A DNA stretch of 5,440 bases from Planctomycetota bacterium (GTDB lineage: Bacteria > Planctomycetota > Planctomycetia > Pirellulales > S012-138), in the NCBI GenBank assembly GCA_026982835.1, contig JALSGI010000118.1, forward strand, positions 1-5,440. Reading direction: 5' to 3'. The position numbers were made by a program, and so were the translations under genes. Position 1 is the stretch's first letter. Each line of letters starts with the position of its first letter. Positions 1-4,486 of the stretch are shown in pieces. A model generated the notes under the pieces. That model did not search any database, was not told where the DNA came from, and worked only from the letters and a program-made list of their open reading frames with translations.

Positions 1-1
1 C

Positions 2-508
2 ATCTGCGATCCGGCCAAACGCGACCCTCGTACCCGCCAAAGCGCCGATCATTCGCTCTATTACATCCTGGGGCGGATCCTGGCCAAGGCGTTCCGCGGG
101 GCGGCTGCGGACTGGATGGGGCTGATGCTCCTGCCGGAAGACTACACCCCCCAAGCCCTCCAGGACCCGCTGACGCGGCAACTGATGCAGCAGGTGGAGG
201 TGGTGCACGGCGGGCCGGAGCTGGACGCCCGCTACCCGGAGGGAATCCCCACCCGCGTGGCCGTGGAACACGCCACCTTGGGGCGTGTGCCGGGGGAGCT
301 GGTTCTGTTCCCGCTGGGGCATGCCCGCTGCCAGCAAGAGCCGTTCGACCAGGTGCTTCAGGCCAAGTGGGAGCGGTTGCTCTGCGGGGCGGTGGCCCAG
401 CCGCAGCCGCTGCTGGAGCGATTTTTGCATCTGGAGGGGCTCCCGGCGGCCGAAGTGGCCCGGCTGTACGATTTTCCCTGGAAACAGCTGGAGTTTTCCG
501 GGTTGTAG
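2..508 (+). CDS. MmgE/PrpD family protein (2-methylcitrate dehydratase-like), C-terminal part
   Basis: The frame is open from the left edge to TAG at 506-508, giving 168 residues; the start lies outside the window. The opening residues CDPAKRDPRTRQSADHS followed by LYYILGRILAKAF match the conserved MmgE/PrpD stretch with the 'TRxxxDHSxxYI' signature. Further on, YPEGIPTRVAVE and LFPLGHARCQQ resemble the 'YPxGHARRRQ' strand-turn near the C-terminus of E. coli PrpD. The tail VARLYDFPW is a normal family ending. PrpD enzymes dehydrate 2-methylcitrate to 2-methyl-cis-aconitate in the cytoplasmic methylcitrate cycle for propionate; other family members (MmgE, immune-responsive gene 1, iminodisuccinate epimerase) act on different substrates, so the exact substrate is not settled. 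No prpB or prpC is visible. The next gene follows after 90 bases on the same strand, so co-transcription is possible. An internal ATG at 116 is in frame but is not the true start, because family homology runs upstream of it. Confidence 0.85.
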   Translation: MCDPAKRDPRTRQSADHSLYYILGRILAKAFRGAAADWMGLMLLPEDYTPQALQDPLTRQLMQQVEVVHGGPELDARYPEGIPTRVAVEHATLGRVPGELVLFPLGHARCQQEPFDQVLQAKWERLLCGAVAQPQPLLERFLHLEGLPAAEVARLYDFPWKQLEFSGL

Positions 509-560
509 CCCCCTGGGAACTCCCCACAATAAAGGGAACTTTGCCCCGTTGGGTTCGGCC

Positions 561-583
561 CCGGCGAGCCGCTTTGCTGCGGC
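561..583 (+). repeat. Degenerate copy of the CCGGCGAG-headed hairpin
   Basis: CCGGCGAG at 561-568 is followed directly by CCGC-TTTGCT-GCGG, a 4-5 bp stem. The same 8-base head precedes four perfect or near-perfect 8-bp hairpins downstream of ruvB (2999, 3247, 3367 and, inverted, 3450). Here the stem is short and the loop long, so it is either a decayed copy or a chance match in GC-rich sequence. It sits just ahead of the nucleoside hydrolase ribosome binding site. Confidence 0.35.
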
Positions 584-593
584 GGGAAAGGAG
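584..593 (+). promoter_or_regulatory. Ribosome binding site of the nucleoside hydrolase gene
   Basis: GGGAAAGGAG ends five bases before the ATG at 599. It is the clearest Shine-Dalgarno sequence in the window and fixes the start of this gene; ruvB and the CPBP gene have none. Confidence 0.8.
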
Positions 594-598
594 ACAGG

Positions 599-1543
599 AT
601 GTTGCGCAAGGTGATCTTGGACTTGGACCCGGGGATTGCCGACGCCGTGGCCCTGGCCATGGCCCTTTACGAGCCCCGGCTGGAAGTGGTGGCCGTGACC
701 GCTTGTGCGGGCAACGTTTCCCCGGAGCAAGCGACTCGCAACCTGCAGGGGCTGATCGAATACCTCGACCCGCCCCGGTGGCCCCGGCTGGGAGCGGCTC
801 CCACGGGCGAAGAGAACTGGCTGCCGGACCACCAGGAACTCTACGGCCCGCGAGGACTGGGGCCGCTCAACCTGCCCGTGGCCGAACTGCACCACCTTCA
901 TCCGGCCGACAAAGTGATCATCGACGAGGTGCGGGCGGCCCCCGACCAGGTGACCATCCTCTGCCTGGGCCCGGCCACCAATCTGGCCGCGGCGATGCAA
1001 CGCGATCCGGCCGTGGCTGGGTTGATCGGTCGCGTGGTCCTCTGCGGCGGAACCTACGCCGACCCCGGCGACGTGGGCCCCGTGGTGGAGTTCAACATGC
1101 TCTGCGATCCGCTGGCCGCCCAGCGGGTGTTCCACTCCCGAACCACCAAGACCCTGGTGCCGCTGGACGCGGCACGCCAGCTGGAGTTCGGCATCGAGCT
1201 GCTGCAACTGATCCCCCAGGAACAGACCCGGCTGGGACGCCTGCTGCACCCGATGCTGGGCTATCTGTTTCGCGCCTACCGGGAACGCCAAGGCATGGAA
1301 GGGGTGTTTCTGCCCGAGGTGATCGCCCTGACCCAACTGGTGCGGCCGGAACTGTTCCAGACGACCTTCGTGGCCGGGGACGTGGAGACTTCCGGGGAGC
1401 TGACCCAGGGGGCCACCGTGTTCGACCGCCGGGTGCGGCCGCAATGGAAACCCAATATCGACGTGGTCACGCGGATCGAGCCCCAGCAGGTGATGCGCTA
1501 CGTGATCGACGCGCTGCACCAGGCGGCCAGGCGAATGGCGTGA
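599..1543 (+). CDS. Nucleoside hydrolase (IunH) family protein with altered active site
   Basis: 314 residues, the usual length for inosine/uridine-preferring nucleoside hydrolases, which cleave the N-glycosidic bond of ribonucleosides using a bound calcium ion. Family landmarks in order: the N-terminal metal loop DLDPGIADA (residues 8-16; usual form DxDPGxDDA), AGNVSPEQATRN (37-48), LYGPRGLGPL (81-90, replacing HGxDGLGG), LGPATNLA (123-130), GDVGPVVEFNMLCDPLAA (157-174, the ribose-binding EFN strand), and GELTQGATVFDRR near the C-terminus. Against the Crithidia enzyme numbering, D14 is Ala14, N160 is Asp158, and the catalytic His241-Asp242 pair is Pro239-Glu240. D10, D15, the ATN threonine, and the EFN Glu and Asn are kept. 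Calcium binding may survive with Glu for Asp, but base protonation by His is lost, so substrate or activity may differ. The start is set by a strong ribosome binding site. It may be co-transcribed with the PrpD-like gene upstream. Confidence 0.88.
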   Translation: MLRKVILDLDPGIADAVALAMALYEPRLEVVAVTACAGNVSPEQATRNLQGLIEYLDPPRWPRLGAAPTGEENWLPDHQELYGPRGLGPLNLPVAELHHLHPADKVIIDEVRAAPDQVTILCLGPATNLAAAMQRDPAVAGLIGRVVLCGGTYADPGDVGPVVEFNMLCDPLAAQRVFHSRTTKTLVPLDAARQLEFGIELLQLIPQEQTRLGRLLHPMLGYLFRAYRERQGMEGVFLPEVIALTQLVRPELFQTTFVAGDVETSGELTQGATVFDRRVRPQWKPNIDVVTRIEPQQVMRYVIDALHQAARRMA

Positions 1544-1671
1544 AAAAGCCGGGGGAGCAAAATGTCCTGTTGCCGCCTGGGGACCGCCGACTGCCGGCGC
1601 CCTTTGGGGGAACTTGCCGCCTCCTGGCAAGCTCCACTTTGAATTCGCTATTCTTTCCATTCCGCAGCCGG
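1544..1671. other. Intergenic spacer without a recognised gene
   Basis: Reading frames continue across this stretch but lack family features. The frame of ruvB stays open upstream to a TTG at 1614, yet its extra 40 residues have no counterpart in RuvB proteins. No convincing terminator hairpin with a T-run was found after the nucleoside hydrolase stop. Confidence 0.5.
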
Positions 1672-1680
1672 TGGTATATT
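1672..1680 (+). promoter_or_regulatory. Putative extended -10 promoter of ruvB
   Basis: TGG-TATATT at 1672-1680 matches an extended -10 element (TGn plus a TATAAT-like hexamer, 5 of 6). The -35 region (around 1651-1657, TTCTTTC) is poor, as is common for extended -10 promoters. Initiation near 1687 would leave a leader of about 47 bases before the ATG at 1734. The surrounding 1636-1660 is AT-richer than the neighbouring coding DNA. Confidence 0.5.
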
Positions 1681-1733
1681 CCGGGCGGGTAGTTTGCGTC
1701 CCTTGTCCGCGTTTCGCCTTGCGAGCAACTTCC

Positions 1734-2777
1734 ATGGCCCGACAACGCATCGTCACGGCCGCCGCCGAAAACCACGAAGACCACTGGCAGCAGCAGCTCC
1801 GCCCCCGGCGGATGGCCGACATGATCGGCCAGAAACAAGTGGCCGCCCGGCTGCAAATCGCCATCCGCGCAGCCAAAAAGCGCGGGGAGCCGCTGGGGCA
1901 CGTGCTGTTTGACGGGCCGCCGGGACTGGGCAAAACCACCTTCGCCACCGTCATTCCCAACGAACTGGGCGTGCCGCTGCAAATCGCCAGCGGAGCCCTG
2001 CTCACCGCCCCCCGCGACCTGATGCCCTACCTGACCAACGCCGAGCCGGGCTCGGTGCTGTTCATCGACGAAATCCACCGCATGTCCAAGGCCGTGGAGG
2101 AGTTCCTCTATCCGGCCATGGAAGACTTCCGCATCGACATCCTGCTGGGCGAAGGGATCAACGCCCGTACCATCAACATGCAACTGAAGCGGTTTACGCT
2201 CATCGGGGCCACCACCCGTCCCGGGCTGATCTCCGGCCCGCTACGCGACCGGTTCCAGATCCGCGAGCATCTGGACTTCTACACCGACGAAGAGATGACC
2301 CAACTGGTGCTGCGCAACGCCGCCAAGCTCCAGGTGGAGATCACCCCCGAGGCGGCCCGCGAAATCGCCCTCCGCAGCCGCGGCACGCCCCGGGTGGCCA
2401 ACAACCATCTGCGCTGGGTACGCGACTACGCCACCAGCGAAACCGCCGACGGGCGGATCACCCAGGAGGTGGCCTGCGCCGCGTTGGAGATGAAACACGT
2501 GGACCGCCGCGGCCTGGACCAGCAAGACCGCCGCTACTTGCAGGTGCTGCAGGAGGTGTTCGGCGGCGGCCCGGCCGGACTGGAAGCCATCGCCCACACG
2601 ATGAACACCTCCCCCGACACCCTGGAAGACGACGTGGAACCGTACCTGTTGCGGTTGGGCTTCGTCGTGCGCACCCCCCGCGGACGCAAACTCACCGCCG
2701 AGGCACTAGAGCACCTGGGGCTTCCCCACTCGGGTCGCTTCGGCAGCAAGGGACAGCGGCACCTGTTCGGCACATAA
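1734..2777 (+). CDS. ruvB: Holliday junction branch migration ATPase RuvB
   Basis: 347 residues, full length for RuvB, the AAA+ hexameric motor that drives branch migration at Holliday junctions with RuvA and hands them to RuvC. Motifs: RPRRMADMIGQ (23-33), the standard RuvB N-terminal entry; Walker A GPPGLGKTT (61-69); Walker B LFIDEIHR (109-116); VEEFLYPAMEDFRIDI (121-136) with the beta-hairpin region after it that contacts RuvA; sensor 1 region LIGATTR (156-162); arginine finger segment PLRDRF (169-174); sensor 2 RGTPRVAN (216-223); and the winged-helix domain from about 265, with FGGGPAGLE and EPYLLRLGFVVRTPRGR. The usual ANRLLRRVRDFA helix reads ANNHLRWVRDYA here, a small divergence. The ATG at 1734 is chosen because RuvB homology begins there; there is no Shine-Dalgarno. 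ruvA and ruvC are not adjacent. The gene has its own probable promoter and is followed directly by a repeat region. Confidence 0.97.
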   Translation: MARQRIVTAAAENHEDHWQQQLRPRRMADMIGQKQVAARLQIAIRAAKKRGEPLGHVLFDGPPGLGKTTFATVIPNELGVPLQIASGALLTAPRDLMPYLTNAEPGSVLFIDEIHRMSKAVEEFLYPAMEDFRIDILLGEGINARTINMQLKRFTLIGATTRPGLISGPLRDRFQIREHLDFYTDEEMTQLVLRNAAKLQVEITPEAAREIALRSRGTPRVANNHLRWVRDYATSETADGRITQEVACAALEMKHVDRRGLDQQDRRYLQVLQEVFGGGPAGLEAIAHTMNTSPDTLEDDVEPYLLRLGFVVRTPRGRKLTAEALEHLGLPHSGRFGSKGQRHLFGT

Positions 2778-2794
2778 GCCTGGCTTGCGGGGGG

Positions 2795-2838
2795 CTTGGG
2801 GGCCTGAGGGCGTGGAGGCTTGAGGGCGTGGAGGCATA
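2795..2838 (+). repeat. Octamer tandem tract, first copy
   Basis: Six consecutive cores at exact 8-base spacing (CTTG, CCTG, CGTG, CTTG, CGTG, CATA), each followed by a purine-rich GGAGG/GAGGG-type spacer. On the complementary strand this appears as runs of CCTCCAAG-like octamers. Confidence 0.8.
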
Positions 2839-2843
2839 CAGAG

Positions 2844-2863
2844 CCCCGCACGTCAGTGCGGGG
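2844..2863. repeat. GTCA-loop hairpin, first copy
   Basis: Perfect 8-bp stem CCCCGCAC/GTGCGGGG closing a GTCA loop. An identical hairpin with identical flanks (CATACAGAG before, GAGAAACCGCATCGG after) is at 3087-3106. No T-run follows, so it does not look like an intrinsic terminator. Confidence 0.85.
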
Positions 2864-2877
2864 AGAAACCGCATCGG

Positions 2878-2902
2878 CGTGCGGCGTGCGGCTTGCGCCG
2901 TG
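2878..2902 (+). repeat. Heptamer tandem tract (KTGCGGC type), first copy
   Basis: Four CGTG/CTTG cores at 2878, 2885, 2892 and 2899 with exact 7-base spacing, the unit being C-K-T-G-C-G-G/C. Confidence 0.75.
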
Positions 2903-2906
2903 CGCC

Positions 2907-2920
2907 GGAGCTTCCGCTCC
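2907..2920. repeat. TTCC-loop hairpin
   Basis: Stem GGAGC/GCTCC around a TTCC loop. One of four hairpins in the region sharing the GC-TTCC-GC apex. Confidence 0.7.
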
Positions 2921-2926
2921 AGAGGT

Positions 2927-2951
2927 CTTGGGTCGTGGGTCTTGGGTCTTG
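2927..2951 (+). repeat. Heptamer tandem tract (GTCKTGG type), first copy
   Basis: Cores CTTG, CGTG, CTTG, CTTG at 2927, 2934, 2941 and 2948, spaced exactly 7 bases, in the unit G-T-C-K-T-G-G. It lies between two TTCC-loop hairpins. Confidence 0.75.
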
Positions 2952-2955
2952 CGCA

Positions 2956-2969
2956 GGAGCTTCCGCTCC
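2956..2969. repeat. TTCC-loop hairpin
   Basis: Stem GGAGC/GCTCC around TTCC, identical to the one at 2907-2920. Its positional counterpart in the second unit (3206-3221) has a different but still fully paired stem. Confidence 0.7.
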
Positions 2970-2998
2970 GAAGTGAAAACAAACGCTAATTCTTGCAA

Positions 2999-3026
2999 CC
3001 GGCGAGCCGCCAGCTTCAGCTGGCGG
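2999..3026 (+). repeat. CCGGCGAG-headed hairpin, copy 1
   Basis: Head CCGGCGAG at 2999-3006 abuts a perfect 8-bp stem CCGCCAGC/GCTGGCGG with a TTCA loop (3007-3026). The upstream flank TTGCAA is shared with copy 2. The arrangement of a fixed single-stranded head beside a hairpin resembles REP elements recognised by RAYT transposases. Confidence 0.8.
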
Positions 3027-3037
3027 AGGGCTTGAGG

Positions 3038-3081
3038 CTTGGGGGCGTGGAGGCTTGGAGGCTTGGGGGCTTGGAGGCATA
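3038..3081 (+). repeat. Octamer tandem tract, second copy
   Basis: Six cores at exact 8-base spacing (CTTG, CGTG, CTTG, CTTG, CTTG, CATA). The order of T and G at the second core position differs from the first copy, while the closing CATACAGAG is identical. Confidence 0.8.
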
Positions 3082-3086
3082 CAGAG

Positions 3087-3106
3087 CCCCGCACGTCAGT
3101 GCGGGG
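3087..3106. repeat. GTCA-loop hairpin, second copy
   Basis: Identical to 2844-2863: 8-bp stem CCCCGCAC/GTGCGGGG with a GTCA loop and the same flanks. Confidence 0.85.
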
Positions 3107-3120
3107 AGAAACCGCATCGG

Positions 3121-3152
3121 CGTGCGGCTTGCGGCGTGCGGCGTGCGGCTTG
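3121..3152 (+). repeat. Heptamer tandem tract (KTGCGGC type), second copy
   Basis: Five cores at 3121, 3128, 3135, 3142 and 3149 (CGTG, CTTG, CGTG, CGTG, CTTG), exact 7-base spacing. It has one unit more than the first copy. Confidence 0.75.
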
Positions 3153-3157
3153 CGCCG

Positions 3158-3171
3158 GGAGCTTCCGCTCC
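3158..3171. repeat. TTCC-loop hairpin
   Basis: Stem GGAGC/GCTCC around TTCC, followed by AGAG as at 2921. Confidence 0.7.
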
Positions 3172-3177
3172 AGAGGT

Positions 3178-3202
3178 CTTGGGTCGTGGGTCCTGGGTCT
3201 TG
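3178..3202 (+). repeat. Heptamer tandem tract (GTCKTGG type), second copy
   Basis: Cores CTTG, CGTG, CCTG, CTTG at 3178, 3185, 3192 and 3199, exact 7-base spacing. Confidence 0.75.
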
Positions 3203-3205
3203 CGG

Positions 3206-3221
3206 TGGTGCTTCCGCACCA
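3206..3221. repeat. TTCC-loop hairpin, variant stem
   Basis: Stem TGGTGC/GCACCA, 6 bp, with a TTCC loop. It occupies the place of the GGAGC/GCTCC hairpin of the first unit; both arms have changed together so pairing is kept. Confidence 0.75.
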
Positions 3222-3246
3222 GTGCAAAAAGCGTTTCTTCTTGCAA

Positions 3247-3274
3247 CCGGCGAGGTGCCAGCTTCAGCTGGCGG
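3247..3274 (+). repeat. CCGGCGAG-headed hairpin, copy 2
   Basis: Head at 3247-3254, then arms GTGCCAGC and GCTGGCGG with a TTCA loop. Six inner pairs are intact (3257-3272); the outer two are a T-G wobble and a G-G mismatch, so the 5' arm has begun to drift from copy 1. Confidence 0.75.
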
Positions 3275-3309
3275 AGGAAAACACGCAATAAAAGCATCTA
3301 CTTGGCTCT

Positions 3310-3329
3310 CCCCCGGCTAAAGCCGGGGG
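3310..3329. repeat. TAAA-loop hairpin
   Basis: Perfect 8-bp stem CCCCCGGC/GCCGGGGG with a TAAA loop. It abuts the next hairpin with no gap. Neither is followed by a T-run on the plus strand, so a terminator role for ruvB is not supported. Confidence 0.75.
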
Positions 3330-3343
3330 CTCGCCAAAGCGAG
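3330..3343. repeat. CAAA-loop hairpin
   Basis: Stem CTCGC/GCGAG with a CAAA loop, starting at the base after the preceding hairpin and followed by AAAAA. On the minus strand the A-run becomes a T-run placed before the hairpin, which is the wrong order for an intrinsic terminator of the CPBP gene. Confidence 0.65.
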
Positions 3344-3366
3344 AAAAATGCCGGCTCACACACCAA

Positions 3367-3394
3367 CCGGCGAGCCGCCGGCGTCAGCCGGCGG
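3367..3394 (+). repeat. CCGGCGAG-headed hairpin, copy 3
   Basis: Head at 3367-3374 abuts a perfect 8-bp stem CCGCCGGC/GCCGGCGG with a GTCA loop. Compared with copy 1, the A-T pair of the stem is replaced by G-C in both arms, a compensated change. Confidence 0.8.
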
Positions 3395-3429
3395 TTGAAC
3401 AGCGTAGCGACGACCACAAACCGTAGCAA

Positions 3430-3457
3430 CCGCGTGCTCACGCACGCGGCTCGCCGG
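3430..3457 (-). repeat. CCGGCGAG-headed hairpin, copy 4 (inverted)
   Basis: Read on the minus strand: head CCGGCGAG (3457-3450), then an 8-bp stem CCGCGTGC/GCACGCGG with a GTGA loop. It forms a head-out inverted pair with copy 3, about 35 bases apart, like the paired REPs of bacterial interspersed mosaic elements. CGTAGCRAC occurs twice between them (3403-3411 and 3422-3430). Confidence 0.8.
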
Positions 3458-3543
3458 AAAAAAACGACTCCTTTGCCTGGTAACACTCCGTGTTGTGTTG
3501 GCATGCGGAACACGTACCGGCGGGGCAAACCGCACCGAACCGC

Positions 3544-4179
3544 TTACTCGCCTTGCTCCTCTTGCGGCGCGGCTTCTCCCCGGACTTCGATCTCCTGCCG
3601 GTAGCGGTGGCTCAAGTAGGCCAGGGCCCAGAAGTCGTACAGCGCATGGGCCAGGCTTACCGAGACCAGGCTTCCCGTATAGTAAAACAGCCAGCCGAAC
3701 GCAAACCCGATGATCGTGGCCAGCAGGAAATAAAGCGGCGTGATGGCGTGCAGCCCGCCGAACACCACCGAGGCCACCACCACCGCCGGCCACAGGCCCA
3801 AGTGTTGCTGCAACTTGGTTTGCAGCACACCGCGGAACAGCAGCTCCTCGCCCCAGCCGGCAGCCAGGGAAAGCACGGCCCACTGCCACCATCGGCCATG
3901 GAGAAGCAAAGGCCCCAACAACCGCACGATCTGGCGAAAGATCTCTTCCAGAGGTTCCCAGCGCCGTTGGGCCAGCAGCCAGGCCGCGGCGATCATCCCC
4001 CCGGCGGCGATCCCCCCTTGCAGAAACGGTTCGGCCCGCAAGGGAAACAGCCCGGGAAACAGCTCCACCTCCATCAGCCAGGCCAGGCCCAAGGCCAGCA
4101 GTCCCAAGCCCAGCTCGAAAATCGTGCCCACCTGGAACAAATGCCCGGCGGTATGCTGCTTGGAGGAAAGATGCTGCAT
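3544..4179 (-). CDS. CPBP family intramembrane glutamic endopeptidase
   Basis: 211 residues from the ATG at 4179. It is a polytopic membrane protein with hydrophobic segments near 17-36, 56-70, 100-109, 131-143, 148-167 and 171-188. The CPBP (CAAX protease/bacteriocin-processing, formerly Abi) motifs are all present in order: motif 1 EELLFRG with E111, E112 and R116; motif 2 FGGLH with F140 and H144; motif 3 HALYD with H178 and D182. The family includes Rce1-type proteases that cleave within the membrane with a glutamate-activated water; bacterial members have varied and mostly unknown substrates. The charged tail from 191 is probably cytoplasmic. The frame is open upstream to a GTG at 4257, which would add 26 proline-rich residues; the ATG at 4179 is preferred because it leads straight into the first membrane segment, but no ribosome binding site supports either. 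It converges on the repeat region and diverges from the secreted protein gene at 4487. Confidence 0.88.
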   Translation of the reverse strand: MQHLSSKQHTAGHLFQVGTIFELGLGLLALGLAWLMEVELFPGLFPLRAEPFLQGGIAAGGMIAAAWLLAQRRWEPLEEIFRQIVRLLGPLLLHGRWWQWAVLSLAAGWGEELLFRGVLQTKLQQHLGLWPAVVVASVVFGGLHAITPLYFLLATIIGFAFGWLFYYTGSLVSVSLAHALYDFWALAYLSHRYRQEIEVRGEAAPQEEQGE

Positions 4180-4261
4180 GGGAGCGGACGAAAAAAGAGG
4201 GGGGAACCGGGGTTTGTTCGTTTTTGCCGGGGGAGCTGTCCCGAGGGCCCGTCGCACAAAA

Positions 4262-4291
4262 TTGACCGTGCCAGAACTCCCCCCCTATAAT
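4262..4291 (+). promoter_or_regulatory. Sigma-70-type promoter for the NfeD-like gene
   Basis: TTGACC (4262-4267, 5 of 6 to TTGACA) and TATAAT (4286-4291, perfect) are separated by 18 bases. Initiation is expected near 4298, that is 18 bases before the ATG at 4316 or about 190 bases before the GTG at 4487. It is the closest match to consensus in the window. Confidence 0.7.
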
Positions 4292-4473
4292 GCAGCGCAA
4301 CGCCTCGGCCAGGCAATGCTCGTCGCCGCGGGGGATTTTTCCCGAGAGACATTTGCGGTGTTGGCCGCGATTGCGGTGGCGTCATTTGGCCGGGCCGGAG
4401 TGCTGCGTGGGCGGGCAGTTGGTGCCCCGCTCCCGTGGAGCAAGCGTGCTGCTAGGCTCGTTTCCTCCGGCAC

Positions 4474-4478
4474 AGGGG
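4474..4478 (+). promoter_or_regulatory. Possible ribosome binding site for the GTG start at 4487
   Basis: AGGGG ends eight bases before GTG 4487. The other in-frame starts (ATG 4316, GTG 4535, ATG 4559) have no comparable sequence ahead of them, which is the main reason for choosing 4487. Confidence 0.4.
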
Positions 4479-4486
4479 ATTTCCCG

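Larger units (their letters stand above)
2791..3030 (+). repeat. Composite repeat unit, first copy
   Basis: Order of parts: an octamer tract (CKTG-like cores at 2795, 2803, 2811, 2819, 2827 and a CATA variant at 2835); CATACAGAG; a GTCA-loop hairpin (2844-2863); GAGAAACCGCATCGG; a heptamer tract (cores at 2878, 2885, 2892, 2899); a TTCC-loop hairpin (2907-2920); a second heptamer tract (2927, 2934, 2941, 2948); a second TTCC-loop hairpin (2956-2969); a spacer; and a CCGGCGAG-headed TTCA-loop hairpin (2999-3026). The same order recurs in the next copy about 243-251 bases on. Confidence 0.85.
3031..3276 (+). repeat. Composite repeat unit, second copy
   Basis: Same order of parts as the first copy: octamer tract (cores at 3038, 3046, 3054, 3062, 3070, and CATA at 3078), GTCA-loop hairpin (3087-3106), heptamer tract (3121, 3128, 3135, 3142, 3149), TTCC-loop hairpin (3158-3171), second heptamer tract (3178, 3185, 3192, 3199), TTCC-loop hairpin (3206-3221), and headed TTCA hairpin (3247-3274). 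The copies differ mainly by one heptamer gained, shuffled CTTG/CGTG choices, and a replaced hairpin stem. Confidence 0.85.
2778..3543. other. Gene-free region of hairpins and short tandem repeats
   Basis: This 766-base stretch between ruvB and the convergent CPBP gene holds no credible coding sequence. The open frames that cross it on both strands give low-complexity peptides that simply spell out 7- and 8-base repeats. It contains two tandem copies of a composite repeat (2791-3276), then two abutting hairpins (3310-3343), an inverted hairpin pair (3367-3457), and about 86 bases of unremarkable sequence before the CPBP stop codon. Confidence 0.85.
4180..4486. other. Divergent intergenic region
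   Basis: About 307 bases between the divergent CPBP and NfeD-like starts. It holds the plus-strand promoter at 4262-4291. The frame of the NfeD-like gene is open back to an ATG at 4316, but GC at third positions in 4316-4486 is only about two-thirds by hand count, well below the rest of that gene, suggesting that most of it is untranslated leader. No minus-strand promoter for the CPBP gene was recognised. Confidence 0.5.

Noticed and set aside
367..1692. A 441-residue plus-strand frame
   Set aside because: It overlaps the PrpD-like and nucleoside hydrolase genes in a different frame, is extremely rich in Arg, Gly, Pro and Ala, and has no recognisable domain; it is a GC-rich shadow frame.
1614..1733. 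Longer RuvB starting at TTG 1614
   Set aside because: The added 40 residues do not resemble RuvB, span the likely -10 element, and the protein from 1734 already has the normal length and N-terminus.
1467..2183. A 238-residue minus-strand frame opposite ruvB
   Set aside because: It runs antisense to clear ruvB coding sequence and its composition is that of a complementary-strand shadow.
3310..3350. Intrinsic terminator for ruvB or the CPBP gene
   Set aside because: The hairpins are strong, but there is no T-run after them on either strand; the A-run at 3344-3348 gives T residues ahead of the hairpin on the minus strand.
2844..3457. CRISPR array
   Set aside because: The palindromic repeats recur, but there is no uniform repeat length, no regular unique spacers of 25-40 bases, and the intervals are themselves tandem repeats.
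2820..3604. Small proteins of about 70-200 residues on both strands of the repeat region
   Set aside because: Their sequences are direct read-outs of the 7- and 8-base repeats and hairpins (runs such as RRTPHAA, KPPSLQA), have no family features, and overlap each other in several frames.
3490..4290. A 266-residue plus-strand frame opposite the CPBP gene
   Set aside because: It is Gln/Pro/His-rich with no domain, whereas the opposite strand has all three CPBP motifs and membrane segments.
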